Positions 12,001 through 21,930 of a stretch of DNA of 26,701 nucleotides are shown piece by piece. Source of the stretch: Lingula anatina (lineage: Eukaryota; Brachiopoda; Lingulata; Lingulida; Lingulidae); NCBI RefSeq assembly GCF_001039355.2, contig NW_019775418.1, positions 368,803 through 395,503 on the forward strand, given 5' to 3'. Position 1 is the stretch's first letter. Each line of letters begins with the position of its first letter. The translations under genes were made by a program, and so were the position numbers. The notes beneath the pieces are model-generated. The model was not told the origin of the DNA. It saw only the letters and a list, made by a program, of their open reading frames with translations, and searched no databases.

Positions 12001-15000
12001 TTTAGAAAATACCCAGATAAAGGCGTGTTTCTGTTTTGGCGGAAATGTTGCTACATCATAGCTGAAGTTGGGTGTGAGATTACCCAAGTATGTCACTAGT
12101 AGGCATGTTGTGAAGTTATCCACAAACACTCCCCAAACATGGTCAGACCAAAACTTTTGATATTCACCAAGCTGATTGGTGTGTTTGTCTTTGCTGTAAC
12201 TGGTGATGTCCATTCTGAACATTTTTTAAAGTCTTTTTTTTGGGGGGGGTCTAAAATTTTATGAACTTCAACGTGGGGCATGATAAAGAGCAGATGTGTA
12301 CATCTTTAGAGGTGTAACTTTGTCAACCCTCTGATGAAGCAGCACCCGTCAAATTACCCTGCTCTGTTTTATAGCAAACATATTTCCATGTGAGACAAAT
12401 TTAGTTTACAATTTCCTCTACTATTTATAACTTGTAACATGCGGTAATGTTCAAATATTTGTTGAGATAACATTTGCAGTAGCTGGTCCTACTCATTGCA
12501 TAACATACAGTGATGAGGAAGGGAGTTTCCGTAACACAAGTAGCAGGTAATACCTCATCAGAAGTACCTGTGAAAAAAGTTATAAGAACCCCAGTAAGAA
12601 GTCTCTTGTAGTACTTGTGGCAAATAAACATTGTCTGCCAAATACACCTGTTTCTCTCTAAGAACACTGTATGTGTGTTAACATCTCCATTAGCAGACAG
12701 CTTTGAAGATGACCCATCATGGCGGTAAGTGGTGGCCTCTCATCAGCTGCAGCACTAATGTTTCTGTGTTTCGAGCTCAGAAAAGGCTGTTTACCGAGGG
12801 AGAAGTATGCATGCTTTGGCACGGCTGCCAACGGAAAAGATCTCAAAATGTGAGGAGCTGTTGTTTACTGTGGTATGAACATTGGAAGAACACCAGAAAA
12901 CAATACAAAGAACACAAGAGCCGTGCGCAGTCAGATATGTGTAAAATGTGCACATGCAGATTAGTGCAAGCTAGGGCAGATTGAGGCCGTTCTCTGGTTG
13001 ATAGTCAGAATTCTTCTGGGTCTTCTGGACGACAGTCAGAATTTGCATTGAAGGGCATCTAATTTTTCTGATGAAAGATGGTCAGAAATGGAGGATGAAT
13101 CAACAAAGCTTGATAATTTAAAAGACTGTCAGAAAATATCTCTGGATCCGCCCCTGTGTTAGTCACTATGTTGTGTGGTATAACTTCCTCTGATTTGAGG
13201 TGTGGCATTTCTCTAGGTATCCTTAGTGTTATGCCACAGAGCAGGGACTGTCCTTTTATGCTGTGTTTATTCCTTTTATGTGAAAAACTGTTACACTTTA
13301 GTACACTGCTTTTTAACAGGGAAATTCAGAGGTTTTCCTTCATAGCTGGCACTCTGTCTACATATCTGATTTAAAATGTGACGGTGTGTTAGGTGTGACA
13401 TTGTGTAGGGTGTGCAATTGTGTCAGTTGTGGCAGTGTATTCAATTTGTGCAGTAAAGACCTCCCCCCCNGTGTAGGGTGTATAATTGTGTTAGTTGTGA
13501 CAGTGTATTAAATTTGTTCAATAAAGACCCCCCCAGTTAACTGATGGATAAAACTGCATTTTGGCAGGCACAATATGTCTCCTAGTAACATGACATTTTG
13601 CACCTGCCAAGCAGCAGCCATTGTAGTGTTTATCACCATTCTGTGGTTTTCTTTTTGTGATCACTAATTAGATTAGTTACAGATCAGTAACCTCTTTTGA
13701 AGATTATTTTTAGAGTTAAAAAGCCAAAGTAAAAAAAAAAACTTTTAGTGAAACTTGGTCTTAAGAAAATAAAACAGCACTTAATTTCAGAGACTGTTCT
13801 TGTGGGGTACACAGTTGCTGCTGGCGATATGACACATTGCTTTACTGTCTGTTTGTACTTTTATATTTTCTTAACATAGAGGAATCATCTTAGAGAACAT
13901 ACAAAATCCCAGTAATTAAAAAACATGGCCATCACAAAGTATAGTAAAAAAAATAGTCAGAAGTTTGTACAAGCAAAAAACTTGGTTTTGACACTTCATG
14001 TTTGTATAAGGAAATAGACAACACAAATTTTCTGTAAACTCTTACAGCTAAAGGGCTCTTTAATGAATTAATTTAAATTACATTATGAAGTCTGAAGGGC
14101 ATATTTTCCACCAGCTTCCCCCCTTTCCAGCCTCTCCTCTCCCTTTCCAGCCTCTCTCCCCACTTTCCAGCCTCTCTGACTGACGTTTCACTCAAGTGTG
14201 TCTGACTGTTACATGTACATCTGTCTGGGTGGTCATGTTTAGTTATCAAAACTAGGGAGGAAAATCCAGGAAAATATCCCCAGGAATCTCAGAAAATGAA
14301 TAAATCATGTCCATCCTCCTGTGCATGTTAAGTTGATAGTGTTTAAGGAGTGATTGCTAGCTGCAGTGTGGTTGGGAGGACAGTGAAGGCAGACATTAGG
14401 GAGGGTGTCTCGGCAGTGATGAATGCAAAGTTCTAGTGTACATATATTGTCTATTTACAATGTGAATAAAGTGAATTCATAGAGAAGAAATATGTGGAAT
14501 ATGTTCAGGTGTCTGAATTAAGTCAGCATAAAGTTCCTTTGGCAAATTGGCAGCTCCAACATATAATGTACTGTATACTGAGTGGGAGGTGCTCTAGCGA
14601 AACTGAGTGCTAGTAATATAACTACTTACTTCCCAAGTGATCATGCTTATTGTAATTTAGGAGATTTAAAAGATTTATAAAATTGGATTTTTTTTTTTTT
14701 TTTTTTTTTTTTTTGTGATTTTCATTTCTTTTTTAAACCACTGAGAGACCATCTCCAGACTTACAATTAATTTTGTCATTATTCATTAACCATGTACTGG
14801 ATACTTAATGATCTAATTTGTTCTATAAAGCTGATTGGTTTGCCACAATCTCTCTGTGCTCTAACTTAAACCACTAATATACCATTGTTGCCAAAATTGA
14901 TTTCCCAAAAAATTCATTCACTTTTTTCCACACGGTCATGAGTAAGATAAGTGCAGTTTTAAACATGTTTTACCCTCTTTAAATAGAGTTTATAATAATA

Positions 15001-18000
15001 ATTATAATAATAATAATAATTATTATTATTATTATTATTATTATATTCTGTGGAGTTATTTACAATGAATGTATTACAGCACAGAAAATTACCAGTTACA
15101 GTTAAATGTCTGCATTTCATCTTGGCTGAGTCCCATGTCCAATATGTCCCTGTCCTATGAAGACAAAGACAGGGAGAGAGTGCACTGGTTTTCTGGCTTG
15201 TTCTTCCACTTGGCAACTATGACATTTGTTGAAATATAGACTTCAACAACAATTGTATAATTATTTCTGAAGTGAAATAACAAACAATTCTAAGAGGGCT
15301 GCCTTGTCTTTACGTCAGTCTGCCTGCTGTGTGCATGTGATGTAGTAAAGTGGTTTTATTATTATGAAATTCTTTTTATTTTAAGGAGCTGTTATTTATT
15401 GAAGTGTTTGTGTCTTTTTTCTCTGAGCAGGACAATAGAGTGAGATAATTTTTAAATTAGTGTAACTGATAGACATGTTTAGTATGTATTTGGATGTATT
15501 ATTTTTCGAGACATCTCTGTGCATTTTCTTCAGCTCAGTCTGGTGTAAAAGTGTTAAAAATTATTGTTATTATCTATATTATATAACTGCAGGAAAAGGG
15601 TGTATGAAGTAATTCTGATGTTACTCAGATATCACTAGGTCTCAAGAAGACAATGTCTTACACATTCCTGACCCCATCTTCAAGTGTGGCTACATGAAGT
15701 CTTCTCTTCTCTCTCTGGGACTCCAAGTATGCCTTTCCTCACTTTCCCTTTGATCTTAATTGTATTTCTTTCTTGTGTTATTTTTACCTCATCTCAGCCT
15801 CCTACCATTTCAGCTGATCACTTACGCCCAGCCCGTTAGCTTTACAAGGAACTTATGGCTCTTTTCTCCTTCAGTTTAACTTATTTTTCTTCACAACTTT
15901 TGGGTTTAATCAAATAGTTTAGAATATTTTCAGAACCTTGCCATTTGGAAAATGTAATTTGATTTACATTTGTATCATGGTGAACAATTATATTTTTTGC
16001 AGCATGCAAGCAATTACAGTATAAGTTGCAATCGCCCTGTGCATCTTTCTGAAATTTGTAACCAGTTAGAGGGAAGACATGTTTGGCGTCAGAAGGTCAG
16101 TCATCAGATGTCTAAGGTTGCTGCTATCCCCCAAGGCCTTCAGGATTTTTTCCTTAGAAAATGGCATATCCAATTAACCTGTGGCTCGATGTAAAATTAC
16201 CCAATTCTCTCCAATCTGTGGAGCGCTGATAAAAGGTATCCGGTCATGCCATATCGCCATGGTAACAGGTGGATGGGGGTGTGTTGCTGGTTCAGTACAA
16301 GATGTTTGTCGGAGGACATCTGGTCTTTTTCGTTAAGAAAAGTGGGAAGTTTTGCTTCCCAGTCTGGGTGCAAGTTGTGGTAACACTGAACAGGCTTGTT
16401 GTTCACTCATTATAAGGTGCACTTTTGCGCTATTCTTTTTTCCTCCCATTTTTTTTCATTCATTTTTTAACCAGTTCATTTGTTGTGAAGTGTTTTCTAA
16501 GTGCAGATGTTGAGAGCATTGGAGGGGTTCACCCTGAATACCACTGGTAACTTTTCTTAAACCAACAGGTGCTTCCTTTAAGTTTGTTAGTAGTAGAGGT
16601 CTGTGTGTCCAGAACAAACAGTAACTTAGGGTGTAACTCAGGGTGGTCATTGCACTCCCAGGGGGGGACAGAAGCCATCTTCTGGATCTTATGGAAGAAG
16701 GTCAGAATTTTTCAAGTTTACATTGACAAGCTTATAATTTATTCTGTCAGATGATGGTCAAAAATAGAGGATGGATCAACAAAGATAATTCAGAAGGCTG
16801 TCAGAAAATATCTCTTGATCTGCCCCTGCACTCCTGTGATTTAGCTTGCTGATTTACTTTTTTCCTTTCATTCATTTCACTATATGTACCTTCTTAAATT
16901 TAGATAATACATATTTACATACTGATCTCTTTCTTTCTTCAGGCCATCAGTCGGTACTTGAAGTGGTATCGTACAGACTCCATGTTGTGGAAGTGTAGGA
17001 ACGCCATTAAGAGGTACATGGACTGGGGCAAGGAACCCATGTCTTCACTGGGTAAGTAGTAGAATAGATACAGGCCTGGTCACATTACAGGGGTGGACTG
17101 AAGTTGTCTTCTGGAAGGGGGGCAGAATTTTTAAGTTTACATTGATGAGCATCTAATTTTTCCTGTCAGAAGAGGGTCAAAATGGATGATGGCTCAACAA
17201 AGATAATTTGGAAGACTGTCAGGTAATATCTCTGGATCCAACCCTGAGTTGGGGGGGGGGGGTTGGTTATTGTTATTACAGTTCACAGGAAATAATATCA
17301 TTAATTCGCAAATTATAGTTTATAATGACTATTTCACAAAACATGAAGAAAAATAAGCCAAATTCAAGAGTCATGGGAATGAGGTGCTTCATGGATCACA
17401 CTAAATAATATGAATGTTTCATGGATTTTGGGAAGTGAAAAGTGGCTTTCACAGGTAACAAAAATACCCAAGGGGACCCTCTAGACAGACTAATTGAACA
17501 GTAGCAATATTTTATCAGGATTATGTTGATATTGAAAACAACTAAACTTCTCCCTGGTACATTAGCTCTGTACATCAGTCTGTACAAGGACAGGGCTCTC
17601 ATGGCTCTCTGTTATAGTCTGCTTACAAATCCAGCAGCTTGACCCAGCCATGGAATGCAGTAGTTGGTCAGTGAAATGTGTCTGGATGTGCTCACAGTGT
17701 GCTAGATGGCATATAGAAACTAGACCACCTATGAGATTGTTTACCAGTGGCAAGTCATTGTAGTCTTTGCCATTTAACCACATACTAGCTTATTACACGT
17801 CAGCCAGGTTATATCCAGTACATATGACATGTATATAGACAATTTGTATTTACACATAGATTCAGGATTGATCAGGAAATCCAGATGTTTGAATTGGGTG
17901 CTGTTTTACCCCCCCCCCCCCCCAAAAAAAAAAAAATAAATAAATAAATAATAATAAATAAGATAAAATAAAATAATAAAATAAAATAAAATAAATAGAT

Positions 18001-18589
18001 AAATAAATAAAACTGTAGTGCTGCGGGCCTTAGGTGTTTGCATTTCCAGATTTTTTTAAAAGGTTCATTTTCATGGCTTATGTAGAACTTACCAGTTTGT
18101 GTAACAGAGAGGGTTTCAGTATCTCAAACAAAAAAGAAAGCAGTATTATACTTAGTTTCCTAGAACTTTGCAGGCTGTGTTAATTAACAAGTCTGGTATG
18201 GTTTTCCCTGTTGGTTATATGTCTACTACATGCCATTGAGACAAAGCAGTTAGTGCACTGAGAGCTGAGTAGAATACGGCATGGTGTAGGAATGTCTGGC
18301 ATGGAAAGAACACAGTAACTCTACACAGAGTTCAGTAATAAGATGAGAAAGTTCAGGATAAATGAGATAACTCAAAAAAAAAAAAAAAAAAACAACAACA
18401 ACTGTTTCCTAGGATTCCTGGAACATTTGTATAAGGTCATCAGATAAGCCAAGGCAATAAGACTGATGACTATCTGAAGTGGTCTCCTACCTGTTACTGG
18501 CTCCAGGCTGATCTTAACTGATGATCTGGCTTGTCTTGTGTCTGGGATGATGTGTGGGAGGGAGATGGCATCTGTGGATTGGAGACCAA

Positions 18590-18625
<36 letters not shown>

Positions 18626-18791
18626 CTCATGCATCTGTGTATGAGAAAGTGAAATAGAGAGATAGACAGAGAGGGTATGTGCTTGTGTGTGTGTGAGAGA
18701 GAGAGAAAAAGAGAAGAGAGTGTGCAGGTGTGTTTGAGAGAGAGAGAGAGAGAGAGAGATTGTTTATATTTGAGAGAGAATATGATAGAGT

Positions 18792-18842
<51 letters not shown>

Positions 18843-20304
18843 GTGTATGTGTGTGAGAGAGAGAGAGAGGGAGAGGGAGGGATAGAGAGAGAGAGAGGGA
18901 GAGAGAGGGAGAGAGCTTGTGTGTTTGTGAGACTAGCACATTACTGATATCCGGAGGTACAGCTGCCCTCACCATTCATTTCTAACACCCCATTTCCAGA
19001 GATTAGATTGACCTACTTTAGATCGACCTAACTCCCTGGGGGTTCACGCTAAATAGCTGTCACCCGGGCGGACACGAAAGTTAATTACTCCCTTACAGCT
19101 TGTAGTAGGCGGGACGGACATTTAAGTCGGATTATCTGAAAGTTATCTAGTGAGACTCCCCGCGGGGATAGATCGATCTAAAATCTATGGGAATAGAGCC
19201 TAAGAGACTTGTTATTTCCCTCCACCAGGATATATCTCAGTTGCCCAAGCCCCATGTCACTGGTACAGGGCCAAGAGTTGCTGTTCCTCAGTTACTAAAG
19301 ATATCCCCTCTTAACATTCCTCAGAATTCAGATGAGCCGTCTTCACCTGGTCTTGGTTTATCTTCATTCTCATCTCTGACTCTGCTCCAAAAATGGATTT
19401 TACTTGGATTGAAAGTGAACTGAACAATGTGATTAACTTCTCCAGTATGCAGGGTTTTTATGGAGAACCTCACCTCAGCTTTTACATCCTCATCTTCCAG
19501 CCGCTGAGGTTGGCTGAGATAGGTTTGTTTATTTGGCATGCTATGTATTCAGCAGGGCTGGGGTTTCACTGATACCTCACATTTACATGTCAGGTTTTGA
19601 TATGTTTTTGTTTACACCGAGTTCTTGTTACATTATCACAGTGACTGTCATCTAACAAAGTGTTATCATTATTTTCAGAGCTGTACTGTGAAGTCCTGGG
19701 GACAGTGAAGTCCTTGGATTGGTACCACAACGGGAACAAGCTCAACCTAGGTCAGGTTTCTTAGTTTATTCCTACAGTTTTCAGTTAAATTTTATCAAGT
19801 AGAAAGTGTTCCATTTGGAAATCAAGCTACAAATCTTATGTGTTTTCATGGAGATGGAGTCTCTGGTGTATGAGTGTGATAGACATTGTGGTTGAATCTC
19901 ATCCCAACACAATTTGTTTGGCACATCTAACGCAATGCAACTTCAACATTTATATTCAGTATTCAATATGTCAGATGTGGACAGTGTTGATTAATACATT
20001 TGTAATCCTTCATTTATCAGGTGGAAGGTACGTGTTGATTGCTTTTCCTCATTATCGCAAGGGGCGTTACTTCTCCAAATGGCTGGACTTTCGTCTGCGG
20101 ATGTATTTCCCCACAACCGAGGACTCTGGCATCTACACAGTGAGACTACAAGGCCCATCTGGGAAGACACATGAACAGAATATATTTGTGGACATTTCAA
20201 AGTTCAAGACAGCCAATCAAGTGACAAGTAAAGCCAAAACCTGGTGGAAACCCAAAGTGTCCGCAAAGACATCAACTAATAAAAACTCGGTCACAAAGAT
20301 TTAG
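5914..20304 (+). CDS. Secreted basic single-Ig-domain protein (four coding exons)
   Basis: Four exons, 5914-6036, 16943-17051, 19679-19750 and 20021-20304, join with intron phases 0, 1 and 1 into 588 nt: 195 residues plus TAG. Residues 1-21 form a signal peptide (MKLSR, then a hydrophobic run to IIGCA, likely cut after A21). The mature start is strongly basic, with R24-R28 as a possible furin-type site. Residues 78-160 look like an I-set/V-type Ig fold: Cys81 in LYCEV (strand B), Trp92 in LDWYHNG (strand C), and EDSGIYTV at 135-142 (strand F), where the usual Cys is Val142. The tail (162-195) is rich in Lys, Thr and Ser, with no membrane segment or GPI signal visible. Secretion and the Ig fold are seen in the sequence; the ligand, matrix or signalling role is unknown. 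I do not recognise the family. Confidence 0.8.
6684..6884. mobile_element. Possible hAT-type MITE with C-rich insert
   Basis: The ends cagtggcggaattag and ctagatgtgcccctg form an imperfect inverted repeat similar to hAT tips. The interior is GC-richer than the intron around it and includes a run of 14 C. No target duplication is visible. It sits in intron 1, where it creates a spurious Gly-rich minus-strand ORF. Confidence 0.5.
11400..11548. mobile_element. Possible MITE with GCACTCTCA ends
   Basis: gcactctcatgcgac at the left and gtggtgtgagagtgc at the right form a 15-bp imperfect inverted repeat around a CpG-bearing interior (ctgacacgccgcccgtcaaa) that contrasts with the AT-rich intron. 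No second copy is in the window and no target duplication is clear, so this is tentative. Confidence 0.42.
12973..13156 (+). mobile_element. hAT-type MITE, copy 2
   Basis: The right part matches copies 1, 3 and 4 closely (ggaggatgaatcaacaaagc, then gactgtcagaaaatatctct) and the right tip is a perfect ctggatccgcccctg. The left end is degraded or rearranged (tagggcagattgaggcc) and no target duplication is clear. It lies in intron 1 of the Ig gene. Confidence 0.65.
13403..13536. repeat. 68-bp duplication split by an undetermined base
   Basis: gtgtagggtgt begins a unit at 13403 and again at 13471. Both copies end in aaagacc and a C run, and differ by several substitutions. The base between them (13470) is N. 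It could be a true tandem repeat or two allelic contig ends placed side by side. Confidence 0.75.
14113..14178. repeat. 20-bp tandem repeat, three copies
   Basis: Pyrimidine-rich unit built on ctttccagcctctc, repeated three times with period 20 in intron 1. Each copy contains a good 3' splice-site-like string (ctttccag), yet no open exon follows. Confidence 0.8.
14688..14714. repeat. Poly-T run of 27
   Basis: An uninterrupted homopolymer in intron 1. Other homopolymers in that intron include T18 followed by a G run at 11893-11927. Such tracts are prone to length errors in assemblies. Confidence 0.95.
14993..15044. repeat. AAT/ATT palindromic microsatellite
   Basis: About eight AAT-type repeats run directly into about eight ATT-type repeats, so the tract is its own inverted repeat and could form a hairpin or cruciform. 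It lies in intron 1 of the Ig gene. Confidence 0.9.
16659..16828 (+). mobile_element. hAT-type MITE, copy 3
   Basis: The element begins cagggggggacagaagcc and ends ttgatctgcccctg. It is flanked by TGCACTCC at 16651-16658 and again at 16827-16834, the latter overlapping the end of the tip: an 8-bp target duplication typical of hAT elements. It lies about 115 bp upstream of Ig-gene exon 2, in the same orientation as copy 4. Confidence 0.75.
16943..17051 (+). CDS. Ig gene coding exon 2 (linker with a lone Cys)
   Basis: Acceptor tttctttcttcag ends at 16942 and donor GTAAGT starts at 17052. The exon enters in phase 0 and leaves in phase 1, coding for residues 42-77 and the first base of codon 78. 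The peptide is rich in Trp, Tyr, Lys and Arg (ISRYLKWYRTD, then LWKCRNAIKRYMDWG) and looks helical and amphipathic. Cys59 could pair with Cys81 of the Ig domain, but that is inference. Confidence 0.75.
17088..17246 (+). mobile_element. hAT-type MITE, copy 4
   Basis: Starts caggggtggactgaag, ends ctggatccaaccctg, and shares the internal block gatggctcaacaaagataat with copy 3. No target duplication is visible. It starts 36 bases after the donor of Ig-gene exon 2, so copies 3 and 4 bracket that exon in direct orientation. Confidence 0.72.
17909..18011. repeat. Poly-C/poly-A tract followed by AATA repeats
   Basis: A run of 15 C (17909-17923) passes directly into 13 A, then about 75 bases of aataa/ataaa/aaata units. 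It could be the A-rich tail of a degraded retroposon on the plus strand, but no SINE body or RNA polymerase III boxes were recognised upstream. Confidence 0.85.
18592..18920. repeat. Compound GT/GA microsatellite block
   Basis: Alternating (TG)n and (GA)n tracts: TG at 18592-18619 and 18794-18840, GA-rich at about 18693-18760 and 18853-18915. It lies in intron 2 of the Ig gene. A 153-codon minus-strand open frame rich in Ser, Leu, His and Thr is only this repeat. Confidence 0.95.
18987..19199 (-). mobile_element. MITE, copy B of an inverted pair
   Basis: This is the reverse complement of the element at 4931-5143 with only a handful of substitutions by eye over about 213 bp (shared internal markers cgacttaaatgtccgtcccg and gacagctatttagcgtgaac). 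It sits in intron 2 of the Ig gene. Flanks are ctaac on the left and ctaag on the right, so the target duplication is less clear than for copy A. Confidence 0.78.
19679..19750 (+). CDS. Ig gene coding exon 3 (strands B and C of the Ig fold)
   Basis: Acceptor attttcag ends at 19678. The exon of 72 nt is flanked by phase-1 introns, the phase usual for Ig domains. It codes for ELYCEVLGTVKSLDWYHNG and a short Asn/Leu-rich end. Cys81 and Trp92 are the B-strand Cys and C-strand Trp. The donor is CTAG/GTCAGG, weaker than the other donors of this gene. An alternative AG two bases downstream would break the frame. Confidence 0.75.
20021..20304 (+). CDS. Ig gene terminal coding exon (strands D-G and basic tail)
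   Basis: Acceptor catttatcag ends at 20020 and the phase-1 join restores Gly102. The exon codes for the rest of the Ig fold, including RLRMYFPTTEDSGIYTVRL, then a basic Ser/Thr/Lys tail ending in SVTKI and TAG at 20302-20304. The open frame also runs upstream into the intron, but the acceptor and the phase match with exon 3 support 20021 as the real start. Val142 stands where most Ig domains have the F-strand Cys. Confidence 0.8.
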
Positions 20305-21930
20305 AAATTGTACAGTTAATAGTTACAGTATGAAGATACAGCAGTGGAATGGTCATAATTATGAAACAGTTATGGTGCTGGACATTTTTAGCCCATAATC
20401 ATGATCAGTTGCTTCTTGATTCGTATCAGCCAAAAAGAACCACAATCTAGCATCGAATCATGGCTAATATATATGCTGTTGAATTTCCAACGTTAACAGC
20501 ATTTTCTAACATGGCCATCTGTACAAATATACGAATTAGTAAAAGTTTGGTACATAGCCTTATCACTGAGCAACTTTGATTGGTCAGTTTCTGTACCTGG
20601 AGCATTTCTGTCTTGTGATTGAACGACAGAGTTGACCATTTTTGAAGAGAAGTGCAAATTTTATATTTTGTTGCATTTTTAAGTTCTGGATTTTCAGTAT
20701 TTATTTTTTGTTTACGTTTTTCAACTTCATGCTTTCTTTTCTTTTGCAAAATTTTAATTGGCAAATGAAAGAAAACGCAAACTAAAGAAGTTGTTGTTAT
20801 CAGTAATTGTAAATGAAGCACTTTCTGCTGATCTGACAAGTCCAGGTGTCTTCAGTGCAGGAAATGCTGTTTGTAGTACACAACCTGTGTGACAGAAATA
20901 TATTGTAAATTGTACACAAAATACTGTAAATAGTTTAATCTAAATTAATATTGATGTGAAGCATATATTCACTTTATATATTGTAAAAATAATAAGAAAA
21001 ATAATATCACTGATGGAAATTTGTGGATGTTATATTGGGAGTGTGGTTTGATTTGATTTATCTGTAGATAGTTCAACAAGGATGTCACACAAGAATATTT
21101 TGATAGTTGTGTACTGCAACTTTTAAAACAACTTCTGTTGATTGATACAAAAGTTGGATGTAAATTTGGAGTGTGGCAGGTTTTGGCACCCAGGGTCTAC
21201 ATCAGACTTGTACACAGAGTGATGGGTGTTTTTTAACATGAAGTGTAACATTACATTTGGAATACAGGCATTGTATCAGTTATTTTAAAATGTGTATATA
21301 CAATAAGTAATAGCTGACCATGACAACAACTCTTTGTTGATCACCATCTTTTGTTGTACAGTAGAAGCTCAGATTCCAGATATCACATCAGTCTTTTTAA
21401 TCTGGGTCTCAGATTAAGTAACTCTTTAACTTACCAAAGATAATTTACAACTTGGCATTGATTTATTTCAAAATGTTACATTAATGTAATGTTCTTTTTA
21501 ATTTTTACAAGCACGTATCTTGTTTGCGTTACATAATACAAAAGCCTTGGATATATGTACATAGTTAATCATGACCGTTAACCCTTTGTCACTGTTCAAC
21601 ATCCCACATATTTACACTTCCTCTCAATGGCTGGCAGTTTTAAACAACACGGATTGAAAGGGTTAATTTGTTCTTTCACTTATTACAATAGTCTGACCTT
21701 AATATCATTTATTACAATATATTATAATTTATGTTCAAGACTTAACTTACAAAATAGCCTAACTGTTAATTATTCCCCTATACAATTGCACTTTCCTATG
21801 ATATGGCATTATGACAATTCAAGGAACTGTCATAGTTCCTGTTACTGGTGGTTAATGTTAATACTTCCCCCACTGCTGTTCCCAGCTGTGTTATGTTGTC
21901 ACAGAATAAATCAGTATTACCTAAACTTGA
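20305..21930 (+). other. Probable 3' UTR of the Ig gene
   Basis: No convincing coding sequence is seen between the TAG at 20304 and the minus-strand gene. The first AATAAA on this strand after the stop is at 21905-21910, which would give a 3' UTR of about 1.6 kb. The sequence is AT-rich with several short T and A runs. The poly(A) assignment is inference; a variant hexamer could be used earlier. Confidence 0.4.

Larger units (their letters stand above)
6037..16942 (+). other. Intron 1 of the Ig gene (10.9 kb)
   Basis: Bounded by donor GTAAGT at 6037 and the acceptor at 16942. Contents recognised: MITE-like elements at 6684-6884, 11400-11548, 12973-13156 and 16659-16828, the 68-bp duplication at 13403, the 20-bp repeats at 14113, and homopolymer or trinucleotide tracts. 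Between them the intron is AT-rich with scattered short open frames that show no coding bias. No nested gene was found. Confidence 0.7.
17052..19678 (+). other. Intron 2 of the Ig gene (2.6 kb)
   Basis: Holds hAT MITE copy 4, the poly-C/A block, the GT/GA microsatellites and inverted MITE copy B. The stretch 19205-19500 has plus-strand frames that look faintly coding (PQLLKISPLNIPQN, then in a shifted frame MDFTWIESELNNVINF), possibly a decayed coding remnant. Intron 3 (19751-20020) is short and holds nothing recognised. Confidence 0.6.

Noticed and set aside
11653-12099. 148-codon plus-strand open frame
   Set aside because: It runs through a T18/G-run low-complexity tract (Phe and Gly strings), is AT-rich without codon bias, and lies inside intron 1.
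14688-15044. Possible SINE or retrotransposon tail at the poly-T and AAT/ATT tracts
   Set aside because: No body, RNA polymerase III boxes or target duplication could be seen.
18514-18975. 153-codon minus-strand open frame rich in Ser/Leu and His/Thr
   Set aside because: It is only GT/GA microsatellite sequence read in one frame; no splice or coding signals.
20447-20839. 130-codon minus-strand open frame downstream of the Ig gene
   Set aside because: AT-rich, Lys-rich, no homology recognised, and located in the probable 3' UTR of the plus-strand gene.
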